A DNA stretch of 35,489 nt from Candidatus Desulfaltia sp. (GTDB taxonomy: Bacteria; Desulfobacterota; Desulfobacteria; Desulfobacterales; ETH-SRB1), in contig JAUSPN010000086.1 of NCBI GenBank assembly GCA_030656555.1, positions 1 to 35,489 of the forward strand. The letters are read 5' to 3'. Position 1 is the stretch's first letter. Every line of letters begins with the position of its first letter. Under the pieces are notes generated by a model. That model ran no database searches. It had not been told where the DNA came from and was given only the letters and a program-made list of their open reading frames with translations. Shown here one piece after another: positions 1 through 7,190 of the stretch. Position numbers and translations under genes: made by a program.

Positions 1-18
1 AAAAAGCCGCGCGGCTGA

Positions 19-38
19 TTAGCCACGAACCCCGCAGT
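19..38. repeat. Left terminal inverted repeat of the RIT element (candidate)
   Basis: The reverse complement, ACTGCGGGGTTCGTGGCTAA, matches 15 of 20 positions of 3121-3140. It lies just outside ritC, past a non-coding stretch (39-282) in which I see no gene. Confidence 0.45.
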
Positions 39-245
39 AAGATACAAAGTTAGGCGCAATTAGGATGGCGTTTTTTGATAAAACATGACGAGGAAAGTTA
101 TTTTTTTACAGTGTGCATTAATACTGCGAACATTTCAAGAAAAATATTTATCAGTAATGATAGTAAAAGATAATTTAAAAACACTTCTACCTATCCGTTT
201 TGGAAGACGGTTAATAAGAAGATAAATATTAGTAAACCTCACAGA

Positions 246-271
246 CCCGTCTGCGTGCGGGCACGCACGGG
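246..271 (-). terminator. GC-rich hairpin downstream of ritC
   Basis: TGCGTGC (252-258) and GCACGCA (261-267) form a 7-bp perfect stem with a two-base loop. CCCG (246-249) and CGGG (268-271) extend it across a two-base bulge. It lies just after the ritC stop and could end the rit transcript. There is no clear T-run, so it may instead be a dispersed palindrome. Confidence 0.35.
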
Positions 272-282
272 CAGGAGACATA

Positions 283-1269
283 CTACTCTCTTTTAGGTCT
301 AAATGGTTTTTGGAAGCGCAAATTCAATTCTCCTTTTCTTAACAGTTCTTTGACAAATTTAACACCGGGCAGTTTCTCCATAGCCTGTCGGATTCTGTCG
401 GCAGAAGGGTGGATATAGGGTTCAGTACTTCGAGTAGAAGAATGACCGAGAATGCTCTGTATTACCAGGATATCAACGTCTTTATCGTTAAGGTGAGAAG
501 CCATACTGTGTCGCAGGGTATGGCATGTAACATTAAAAGGAACGTTGACAGAAGAGCAAAGCAGGATCTTTTTAAAATTATCTTCCATGGTGCGTATTGC
601 CAGACGGTTACCCTTTTTTGAGACAAACAACGCCGGTGTGAGCCGGCTGTTACAAAACAGCTCGCGCACTGCCATGTATTGGCATAAGATTTCAATTAGC
701 TCGTCATTCATATGCAAGGTTCGCGGCTTTTGGCCTTTACCGAGAACATTGATCTTGCTGTTTTCAAAATCTATATTTGCAAGGTTAAGCGCATGAACCT
801 CACCGACCCTCAGGCCGAGTTGATACATCAAGGCATAAATGGCGTAGTCGCGGATGCCCAGGATCGTATTGGTATCGATGACTTTAAACAAAAGGCTGAT
901 CTTCTGCGGTGTTAAGGCGCCTGGTCGTTTGCGATAACCCTGCCGTATTTTCAGCACGTCATAAAACGGCAATGTATCGGCGCAGGGAAGATCATACAAC
1001 TTTAAAAAGTTTCCATAGCTTCTGAGGGCAAAAATCTTGCGGTTGATTGAGGCGCCGCAATTTTGACGCTGTTTTTTCAGATAGTACTGGTAGTTTATCA
1101 CCGCCGGTCCATCTATAGTTTTTACGTTCTGCGAGCAGATAAAGTTTTTAAACAGACCCAGATCAACACGATTGCTCTTAAAAGTTTGCTCGCTGATTTC
1201 ATAGATTTCCCTGCGGTAATCGAAAAAGTCATCAATGTGCATAAAGAAATTATCGGGGGCTACTGCCAT
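283..1269 (-). CDS. ritC: RIT tyrosine recombinase C
   Basis: Third gene of the recombinase trio, 328 aa. It has an N-terminal SAM-like core-binding domain (about 20-95) and a C-terminal catalytic domain (about 115-300). Catalytic residues are visible: Arg154 in LGLRVGE, Lys near 178, the canonical His250-x-x-Arg253 in CHTLRHS, His276 in LGHSS and nucleophile Tyr285. A strong Shine-Dalgarno (AAGGAGG) precedes the ATG, which overlaps the ritB end by 10 bp, so translation is probably coupled. It should cut and rejoin DNA at the element ends together with RitA and RitB. It is the only member of the trio with the standard HxLRH box. Confidence 0.9.
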   Translation of the reverse strand: MAVAPDNFFMHIDDFFDYRREIYEISEQTFKSNRVDLGLFKNFICSQNVKTIDGPAVINYQYYLKKQRQNCGASINRKIFALRSYGNFLKLYDLPCADTLPFYDVLKIRQGYRKRPGALTPQKISLLFKVIDTNTILGIRDYAIYALMYQLGLRVGEVHALNLANIDFENSKINVLGKGQKPRTLHMNDELIEILCQYMAVRELFCNSRLTPALFVSKKGNRLAIRTMEDNFKKILLCSSVNVPFNVTCHTLRHSMASHLNDKDVDILVIQSILGHSSTRSTEPYIHPSADRIRQAMEKLPGVKFVKELLRKGELNLRFQKPFRPKRE

Positions 1270-2171
1270 AAGAACCTCCTTGAGATTAGGATACTGTCGA
1301 GTGCCAGTTGTTTCAGTTTGTCCGATACGTGGATATAAATGGAAGTATCAGCAATGGAGTCGTGACCCATCATAGTCTGTATGTCGGATAGAGGGACATT
1401 CTGGTGATACATCTCTGTGGCAAACGAGTGTCTGAGTACGCGAGGGGTTACATCGGCCTTGATGCCTGCCTTTTTTGCCTGATCTTTGATAATACGCTGC
1501 ACACGGTCGTTTGAGATAGCTGTTGTTTTGGTGTCTGCCGGGAACAGAGGCGATAATTTTTCTCGGGGTGTTTTGGAGTGTGCAAGATAACGCAGGAGTT
1601 GGTCGAAGAGTCGATCTGCGACAAACAGTGCGCGTTGTTTTTTGTTCTTGCCACGAACCCGCAACAGGCCGATGCGTTTTCCGTGACCGGTTTCAAAGCT
1701 GCGCACTTTCAATCCTGTCAATTCACTGGTTCTTAAGCCCAGCGCCCAGAACACAGAGACCATGGTATAATTTCGCAGACCATGCCAGGAGCTTTGATCA
1801 AAGGAATCGAGCAGTTTAAAAGCGTCTTGGGTTGATATGGGTTTTGTGACCTGCCGTCTGCGGATAATCAAAAGTGGCAGGGCTTCGGCGGGATTGGTAT
1901 TGATTATGCCGGTTTTTTTCACGAACGCAAAAAAGCTTTTTAGCGCATAATGATGGTTTTCGATTCTGCTGTGTCCGATGCCGGTATTTTTAAGATACAA
2001 GATCCATTTAAGCAGTTGAGGGCCTTTTACCTTGACTGGATTCATTTCAAGCTGATTTCCGGCAAAACTGCAAAAGGCTTTGATGCTGATTGTATAGGTT
2101 TCAACGGTTGATGCAGCAAAACCGTTAACCTTTAAGAGCTCTTTTTGGTACTGGTCTATAAGGGCAATCAT
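1260..2171 (-). CDS. ritB: RIT tyrosine recombinase B
   Basis: Second gene of the trio, 303 aa, with the usual two-domain phage-integrase layout. Arg147 lies in ALGLRTSEL, Arg247-His248 in VLRHSFAT, His270 in MMGHDS, and the likely nucleophile Tyr279 in SIYIHVS. The first His of the HxLRH box is replaced by Arg (R-V-L-R-H, 244-248), as also happens in RitA. The start is supported by AGGAGG about 7 bases upstream and overlaps the ritA stop by 4 bp. The three different recombinases probably act as a mixed complex, which is known thinking about RIT elements rather than something the sequence shows. Confidence 0.9.
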   Translation of the reverse strand: MIALIDQYQKELLKVNGFAASTVETYTISIKAFCSFAGNQLEMNPVKVKGPQLLKWILYLKNTGIGHSRIENHHYALKSFFAFVKKTGIINTNPAEALPLLIIRRRQVTKPISTQDAFKLLDSFDQSSWHGLRNYTMVSVFWALGLRTSELTGLKVRSFETGHGKRIGLLRVRGKNKKQRALFVADRLFDQLLRYLAHSKTPREKLSPLFPADTKTTAISNDRVQRIIKDQAKKAGIKADVTPRVLRHSFATEMYHQNVPLSDIQTMMGHDSIADTSIYIHVSDKLKQLALDSILISRRFLWQ

Positions 2172-3046
2172 AGTGCCTCCTTTTCCATAAAAGGGTGCTT
2201 CCTCATATAAACAGCATATTTGTCGGGATTCAGGTGGGCGTATTTTAACGTATTTGCTCTATGGCTGTGGCCAAGCACATGCTGCGTTATCTCGACACCG
2301 GCTACTTTGTTAAGGTGAGTAGCGGCCGTATGCCGAAAGAGTCTGGCGTGGAGCTTTTTATCGATGTCGTTTTGATCGGCGGCGGTGCGGAAGATATCTT
2401 GCAAGGTTCGCTGTGAGATGCGCTTTTTGCGCTTTGATATCAGCAACGGACCTTTTTTACGCTGTTGCAGTTGCAAATAGTTGTGGATGATATTACAAAG
2501 GCTTTGGGGCATAATCAGGTTGCGCCGGCGCCTGCCCTTTTCTCTGATCCATACCAGCCCACAGGTTAAATCGATATCTTCAATATTTATAGAGATCAGG
2601 GTCGATGTCCGCAGCCCCAGCATGCCCAGCAGCATGATGATGATGAGGTTTCTCAGTTCCAAAACATCCTGTGCCTTTCGGCTGAAGTAGTGGATCAGAC
2701 GATTGTACTCATCAATTGTGAGAAACTGCGGTACTGTCTTTTCAATTTTAGGATATGGCAGTTTGAGGGCGATATTTTGCGGCACATGCCGATGGAGTGT
2801 CAGAAAGTGGTAAAATTGTCTGAGCGTCCAGACACGAGACTTTCTTACGTGTATTGAAGGCGCTTTGTAGTCGGCCACAAAATCGATCAGATGCAGGTAA
2901 GTAATCTTTTTAACACACCGGATTCTTTGAGATTTGAGGTAAGTTTCGAATTCATTTAGCCGGGCGGTTAAAGCCTGGATGGAACGTACTGAAAAATCTG
3001 CCAGTTGACAATATTCCAGAAACTGGTTGATATAACGATGAAGCAT
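2168..3046 (-). CDS. ritA: RIT tyrosine recombinase A
   Basis: First gene of the trio, 292 aa. Core-binding domain about 1-90, catalytic domain about 108-285. Arg146 (LGLRTST), Arg238-His239 (LFRHTAAT), His260 (LGHSHR) and Tyr269 (LKYAHL) are in place. The position of the first His in HxLRH is Arg235, although a His sits two residues earlier. The ATG has AAGGAG about 8 bases upstream. A perfect 13-bp inverted repeat brackets the start codon and Shine-Dalgarno, suggesting repression of the whole rit operon by a bound protein or by an mRNA hairpin. Confidence 0.9.
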   Translation of the reverse strand: MLHRYINQFLEYCQLADFSVRSIQALTARLNEFETYLKSQRIRCVKKITYLHLIDFVADYKAPSIHVRKSRVWTLRQFYHFLTLHRHVPQNIALKLPYPKIEKTVPQFLTIDEYNRLIHYFSRKAQDVLELRNLIIIMLLGMLGLRTSTLISINIEDIDLTCGLVWIREKGRRRRNLIMPQSLCNIIHNYLQLQQRKKGPLLISKRKKRISQRTLQDIFRTAADQNDIDKKLHARLFRHTAATHLNKVAGVEITQHVLGHSHRANTLKYAHLNPDKYAVYMRKHPFMEKEAL

Positions 3047-3085
3047 GATGGCATCTCCTTGTTGACCATTGAATCATGCTTCATC
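3037..3085 (-). promoter_or_regulatory. 13-bp inverted repeat around the ritA start (candidate operator)
   Basis: GATGAAGCATGAT (3037-3049) and ATCATGCTTCATC (3073-3085) are perfect reverse complements separated by 23 bases. The first arm contains the ritA ATG and the space between arms contains its Shine-Dalgarno. In the mRNA the arms could pair and hide the start; in DNA they could bind a regulator or a recombinase. Function is inferred. Confidence 0.6.
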
Positions 3086-3120
3086 ATTAAACGCCTATTA
3101 ATACAATACAAACCGCGCTA

Positions 3121-3140
3121 ACTGCGAGGTTTATGGGTTA
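3121..3140. repeat. Right terminal inverted repeat of the RIT element (candidate)
   Basis: ACTGCGAGGTTTATGGGTTA matches 15 of 20 positions of the reverse complement of 19-38. It sits 75 bp upstream of ritA and just before the next gene begins. Confidence 0.45.
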
Positions 3141-3155
3141 GCTGTAAGAGGTGAT

Positions 3156-3356
3156 ATGGCAACCATAGAACAAGCCCAATATTGGCTTGAGGAGGTAGAG
3201 CGCAATCGCATTGATTCACCGAGATGGAATCAAGAGAAACCTTGCGATAATTGGTTCAATAACGAGCGATCCTATGTTTTTGTAATAACGATGACGATGC
3301 TCAATAAGGCGGTGGACATGTACGGTGGCGGTGGATTCACCGCCAGTCGACGCTAA
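3156..3356 (+). CDS. Small cassette-like protein of unknown function
   Basis: A 66-aa ORF with a good Shine-Dalgarno (AGAGGTG, 5 to 6 bases before the ATG). I do not recognise the family. The protein is soluble and charged, rich in Trp, Asn and Arg (for example WLEEVERNRIDSPRWN), with a glycine-rich end. Its last codons and stop lie inside an attC-like site (3299-3364), which is how genes in integron cassettes usually end. It stands alone between the RIT element and the Shedu gene, in the same direction as the latter. The ribosome site and the cassette-like ending make it more likely a real gene than a chance ORF. Confidence 0.55.
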   Translation: MATIEQAQYWLEEVERNRIDSPRWNQEKPCDNWFNNERSYVFVITMTMLNKAVDMYGGGGFTASRR

Positions 3357-3364
3357 CGTTAGGT
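3299..3364 (+). repeat. Integron attC-like recombination site
   Basis: Parts run in attC order. R'' is GCTCAAT (6 of 7 to RYYYAAC), followed by AA. L'' (GGCGGTGGAC, 3308-3317) can pair with L' (GTCGACGC, 3346-3353) with one bulged G and one mismatch. The central perfect 8-bp stem is TGGCGGTG (3326-3333) with CACCGCCA (3338-3345). R' is GTTAGGT (3358-3364), a full match to GTTRRRY. Length is 66 bp, in the usual attC range. No integron integrase is visible in the window. A covariance search would be decisive. Confidence 0.5.
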
Positions 3365-3385
3365 GACAAGGAGTATAGAGAATTC

Positions 3386-4525
3386 ATGACTGAGACATAT
3401 TCCCCGAATCTATCAATTGACGAAATCAAAGTAAAAATCCAACAAACGTCCAAAAACCCCAATATAGGGAAGACCCATCAAGTAGAGCTCAAAGGTGGCC
3501 CTCGTGCCTTTCGCATAGCAACTATTTTCGAGATAATGAACCCAACTAAAAACGAGCTGCACCACCTGTCTCTTCGTCTTGATTCCTTTGAAAAGACGAA
3601 GCAAGCATGGAATGTGAAACCTGAAAAAAGCATCCAGCTTGGGGGAGAGACACCCAATGAAATTAAGGCGCTTCATGAATTCTTGAGCGCAATTCTCTCC
3701 CAGCACTACCCGGGTTGTGCTGGCGATTTTAGATTGGTGGCCTCTGATCAATTCAAGTTGCTCCAGAGCATCGCTGGCTTGTTGCCCAACCTTCCTGGAG
3801 CAAGAAAGTTGGAGTTGGCAAAGAAACTACTGGAGAGCTTGGATGCGTCGGACATTGACCCTGACGCATTCATAGATGCATTTCAGGGTTCTTCACCCGA
3901 AGCAGTAAAATATATTGGAGTTGCTGCTCGGTTCGTGCAATACAAATCCGCGTTTGCTGTGCTGAAAAGCCTGATCGAGTCTTCAGACGACAGTGAATCA
4001 AAGTATCAAAATCATTTAAAGGAAAACCCGTGGGAATTTGGCAGCGAATATAGCGAGATATTAGATCGTCGAAAATGGACAAGGGACGACAACCTTGACT
4101 TTATGCTACGTCGCACAGTAGATAATTACCTTGAGATCATAGAAATAAAAACACCTGCCGTAATGCCCTTGTTTAATTACGATAAAAGTCACGATAGCTA
4201 CTATGCATCGGCAAAGTTAAGTCAAGTCATGGGACAGGTCTATCGGTACATCGAGGAGGTTGAGCGGAATCGTGACTCAATAATTGCTCAAGACAAAATT
4301 GATCCTCTAAAAATAAGAGCGAGAATAATCATCGGTGTAGATGGCTCCGAAATCGAGCAAGCAGCTTTGCGTACCATGAATTCGCACCTGCACAGAGTGG
4401 AGATCATCACCTTCAATCAGTTATTAAGAGTAGCCAAGCGGACACTGGACATATTTGAATCGCAAATTTCTACTGCAAACAGGATAACGCCAGTCGATGA
4501 GCGGGATGATGATATACCATTCTAA
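3386..4525 (+). CDS. sduA: Shedu-type antiphage nuclease (DUF4263)
   Basis: A 379-aa protein whose C-terminal half is a PD-(D/E)xK-like nuclease of the DUF4263/SduA family. Conserved features are Glu221/Glu224 in the SEYSEILD segment, Asp238 in NLDFML, the ExK pair Glu253-Lys255 in EIIEIKTP, and a Gln/Tyr-rich helix (QVMGQVYRYIEEVE, 280-293) typical of the family. The N-terminal about 190 residues form a variable region likely used for sensing or oligomerisation. Shedu is a single-gene defence system thought to cut DNA during phage infection. AAGGAG lies 15 bases before the ATG, a long spacing. It sits between two attC-like sites, so it may have arrived as a cassette. Family assignment rests on the motif set and overall resemblance. 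Confidence 0.85.
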   Translation: MTETYSPNLSIDEIKVKIQQTSKNPNIGKTHQVELKGGPRAFRIATIFEIMNPTKNELHHLSLRLDSFEKTKQAWNVKPEKSIQLGGETPNEIKALHEFLSAILSQHYPGCAGDFRLVASDQFKLLQSIAGLLPNLPGARKLELAKKLLESLDASDIDPDAFIDAFQGSSPEAVKYIGVAARFVQYKSAFAVLKSLIESSDDSESKYQNHLKENPWEFGSEYSEILDRRKWTRDDNLDFMLRRTVDNYLEIIEIKTPAVMPLFNYDKSHDSYYASAKLSQVMGQVYRYIEEVERNRDSIIAQDKIDPLKIRARIIIGVDGSEIEQAALRTMNSHLHRVEIITFNQLLRVAKRTLDIFESQISTANRITPVDERDDDIPF

Positions 4526-4530
4526 GAGAC

Positions 4531-4588
4531 ACTTCACAGGGCGTTCGAGCCGATCGCTATCGCTCCGGCGCGCCACTCCTTGTTATTT
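4531..4588 (+). repeat. Degenerate attC-like site after sduA (weak)
   Basis: ACTTCAC (4531-4537, 6 of 7 to R''), a short GC-rich stem (GCCG 4549-4552 with CGGC 4566-4569), and GTTATTT (4582-4588, 5 of 7 to R') stand in attC order immediately after the sduA stop. Pairing of the outer arms is poor, so this may be a decayed site or chance. Confidence 0.25.
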
Positions 4589-4645
4589 TTCCATCGGGAA
4601 CCCCGACTATGCTCCGGGTAGAACACTGACAGAAAGAGGAAATTT

Positions 4646-5144
4646 ATGCCACGACTGACTGAACAGGAACAACAGGAGATCCTTCGCTTTATCGAGGCGA
4701 ACAGGCCGTTGCCGGATAAGTATCGCTTTCTGCTGTTTGAGGACAAGCGGGAGGTGGAACTTGTCTGGAACGGCAAGTCCAGCGAGGTCTGCAATATTGT
4801 TCTGCCATTTCAGATAATTGAGCAGGTGGACGAGCCGCGTGCCGAAAAACCGGAGGACTCGGCACTGCAACTGGGGATGTTCGATGAGCGCGGACGCCAG
4901 CTCAAGGGATGGACAAACAAACTGATCTGGGGCGATAACAAACTGATCCTCTCATCGCTGAAAAACGGCCCCCTGCGCGAGGAGATCGAAAAGCAGGGTG
5001 GGCTGAAACTTATCTACCATTGACCCGCCGTTTGACGTGGGCGCGGATTTCAGCATGGACATCGAGATCGGCGACGACACCTTCACCAAGAAGCCCAATA
5101 TTCTGGAAGAGATCGCCGTGAGGCCGCCCGTATTCTCGGAATAA
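4646..5144 (+). pseudogene. Type III-like (Mod) DNA adenine methyltransferase, 5' fragment with frameshift
   Basis: The first 124 codons match the N-terminal region of long site-specific adenine methyltransferases that work with a DEAD-box restriction subunit (GWTNKLIWGDNKLIL, then GGLKLIY). An extra C around 5017-5018 then shifts the frame to a TGA at 5021. In the next frame the expected catalytic motif IV follows at once (IDPPFDVGADFSMDIEIGDD) and continues to about 5117. Similarity ends there, and a chance tail stops at 5144. The rest of the gene, several hundred codons, is missing. Its very end is found at about 11,286-11,390, beyond the AT-rich island. The gene cannot make an active enzyme. 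The reading of both fragments as one gene is inferred from remembered family sequence. Confidence 0.75.
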
Positions 5145-5202
5145 CACTGAGGCAATTGCAACGGAAATTGGCAGAAATGAAATAATGCTAAGTTATACGC
5201 AA

Positions 5203-5217
5203 TTCAAAAAATATTTT
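5203..5217 (+). repeat. Left 15-bp inverted repeat of the restriction island
   Basis: TTCAAAAAATATTTT is a perfect reverse complement of 11256-11270. The gap from the broken methyltransferase (5144) to the next start (5379) holds this repeat and AT-rich sequence likely to contain the operon promoter, but I could not pick a convincing -35/-10 pair. The low complexity of the repeat lowers its weight. Confidence 0.4.
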
Positions 5218-5378
5218 CTTTTAAGAAGGTACTTTAATAGGCTTTTTTAAAACGGGTATAAATTTGTTTTTTATTTATTATAAAGGGGTATATGGTGTTT
5301 TCTACGTTTTGCTCCTAAAACGATTTTATTTTAAGGGGAATTAGAATACGATAATTCTGTTTAACTTGGACATAACTT

Positions 5379-7190
5379 ATGCCAAAAATTAAAGATATTC
5401 CAAAGATCGATCGCCCGCGCGAGAGATTTCTACAAAAAGGAGCTGATGCACTTTCAAAAAGCGACCTTTTGGCTATTCTTTTAGGCAGTGGCATAAAGGG
5501 AAAAAATGTCAGGCAACTTTCAGAAAATATTATTAAAAAATTTGGCAAAAAGTTTTTAAATATAACTGTAACTGATTTATTAGAAATTTCTGGGATTGGA
5601 CCAGCTAAGGCATTACAAATTGTTTCTGCAATTTCCTTGGTAAAAAGATTCTATGCGGATGAGAAAACAAACGAGAAAATTATTAAAAATTCTCAAGATG
5701 TCCTATCGCTCACTTACGATTTAAGAGATAAGAAAAAGGAACATTTGGTTTGTTTGTATCTTAATGCAAGAAATTCTCTGCTTAAAAAGGAAATCATTAG
5801 TGTAGGTTTATTGGATAAAGCGCTGCTTCATCCAAGGGAAATTTTTTATCCAGCAACGGAATTAAACTCTGCCAGCCTTATTTTAATTCATAACCACCCA
5901 TCGGGTGATTCTTCGCCGAGCGAAAAAGATAATCAAATTGTCGAAAAAATCGTGCAGGCGGGAGAAATAATGGGAATACCCGTTATTGATTTCATTATTG
6001 TTTCTGAAAATAATCATTATAGTTTTTATGAAAAGCTGAAAAAACAAAAAGATGGATTTGATTATGTTGCCGACGGAATACAAGGAACACTCTTTGCGAT
6101 GTTTGAAGCTGAAAAACCAGCTTATGAAATAACTGCCGAAAAAATCAAAGAAAATTATTTCTATATTCCGCAAGTAAAAGAGAATCATATCCAATTACAT
6201 AATCGTAGATATATTGGCAATAAGCACAAACTGATTGAATGGATTTTTTCTATTATTAATAAAGAGTGTAGAGGAAATTCTTTTGCAGATATTTTTGCGG
6301 GATCAGGTGTTGTCTCTGCTGTGGCGACAAAACACTTTGGAAAAGTGTTATTAAATGATTTTTTGCATTCCAATTACGCAATATATCGCGCCTTTTTCGG
6401 AAATGAAGCATGGGACAAAAATAAGATAGATAGCATTATTAAGCGCTATAATAATATTTATGGTGATGATTTAGAAGACAATTATTTTTCTAAAAACTTT
6501 GGCGGTAAATTTTTCAGCAAAAATTCAGCAAAAATTATCGGCTTTATCAGAGAAAATATTGAAGAAAACAAAAACAATTTAACAGAGAGAGAATATTACA
6601 TGTTAATTGCTGCATTGCTTTATACTGCGGATAAAATTGCTAATACAGTTGGTCATTTTGATGCCTACTTCAAGAAAGAATTCGTCAATGATAGTTTTTT
6701 TATGAAACCAATTGATCCAATTGACGCCCAAGGAATATCTATTTTCCAAGAAGACACAAATGTTTTAGCTAAAAAAATAAAAGCGGATGTGGTTTATATT
6801 GATCCTCCTTACAATTCTAGACAATACAGCAGGTTTTACCATGTGCTTGAAACGTTAACAAAATGGGATAAACCAAAACTTTATGGAGTTGCCCTAAAGC
6901 CGGAGCCGGAAAATATGAGTGATTATTGTCGAAATAACGCCAAAGATAAATTTGCAGAACTTATTAGAGATATTGATGCACAATATCTAGTTGTTTCATA
7001 TAACAATACTTACGACTCAAAAAGCAATTCATCACGAAATAAAATTACACTTCATGAAATTGAAAATATTTTACAAAAAAAAGGCACAACCAAAGTCTTT
7101 GAGAAAAACTATAGGCATTTTAACGCAGGAAATACAAATTTCAACAACCATAAAGAGTATCTGTTCGTAACTAAAACTAAACATGAATAA
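5379..7190 (+). CDS. RadC (JAMM/MPN) domain fused to a D12-class DNA adenine methyltransferase
   Basis: One uninterrupted 603-aa frame. Residues 1-222 are a full RadC protein: helix-hairpin-helix region (about 25-90, SGIGPAKA) and an MPN+ metal site with His171, His173 and Asp184 in HNHPSG and PSEKD. A linker (223-270) leads to an N6-adenine methyltransferase with motif X RYIGNKHKL (277-285), motif I DIFAGSGVV (304-312, AdoMet binding) and catalytic motif IV DPPYNSRQY (475-483). RadC-like proteins are usually separate (about 225 aa), and their function is debated. Here the domain is tied to modification in a restriction operon. It is the first gene, with no clear Shine-Dalgarno, and overlaps the next gene by 8 bp. 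The second half is probably one of the two modification activities needed for an asymmetric site. Confidence 0.85.
   Translation: MPKIKDIPKIDRPRERFLQKGADALSKSDLLAILLGSGIKGKNVRQLSENIIKKFGKKFLNITVTDLLEISGIGPAKALQIVSAISLVKRFYADEKTNEKIIKNSQDVLSLTYDLRDKKKEHLVCLYLNARNSLLKKEIISVGLLDKALLHPREIFYPATELNSASLILIHNHPSGDSSPSEKDNQIVEKIVQAGEIMGIPVIDFIIVSENNHYSFYEKLKKQKDGFDYVADGIQGTLFAMFEAEKPAYEITAEKIKENYFYIPQVKENHIQLHNRRYIGNKHKLIEWIFSIINKECRGNSFADIFAGSGVVSAVATKHFGKVLLNDFLHSNYAIYRAFFGNEAWDKNKIDSIIKRYNNIYGDDLEDNYFSKNFGGKFFSKNSAKIIGFIRENIEENKNNLTEREYYMLIAALLYTADKIANTVGHFDAYFKKEFVNDSFFMKPIDPIDAQGISIFQEDTNVLAKKIKADVVYIDPPYNSRQYSRFYHVLETLTKWDKPKLYGVALKPEPENMSDYCRNNAKDKFAELIRDIDAQYLVVSYNNTYDSKSNSSRNKITLHEIENILQKKGTTKVFEKNYRHFNAGNTNFNNHKEYLFVTKTKHE

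Larger units (their letters stand above)
19..3140 (-). mobile_element. RIT element (recombinase-in-trio)
   Basis: Three different tyrosine recombinase genes lie head to tail on the minus strand with overlapping ends (2168-2171 and 1260-1269). This is the defining layout of RIT elements. The outer limits are set here by an imperfect inverted repeat, 19-38 and 3121-3140, with 15 of 20 matches. A CGCCTA motif lies on the inner side of both ends, 12 bp from the repeat on the left and 23 bp on the right. All three genes are full length with intact C-terminal catalytic tyrosines, so the element looks potentially active. The trio is seen directly; the exact boundaries are inferred. Confidence 0.85.

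Noticed and set aside
1-55. GTTAGGC at 49-55 and the palindrome AGCCGCGCGGCT as a second attC site
   Set aside because: The heptamer lies inside the RIT end, next to the terminal repeat, and its upstream half would fall outside the window, so it cannot be judged.
283-3046. One of the tyrosine recombinases as an integron integrase
   Set aside because: The three overlapping genes match the RIT layout, and no IntI-specific extra segment is seen between the conserved boxes.
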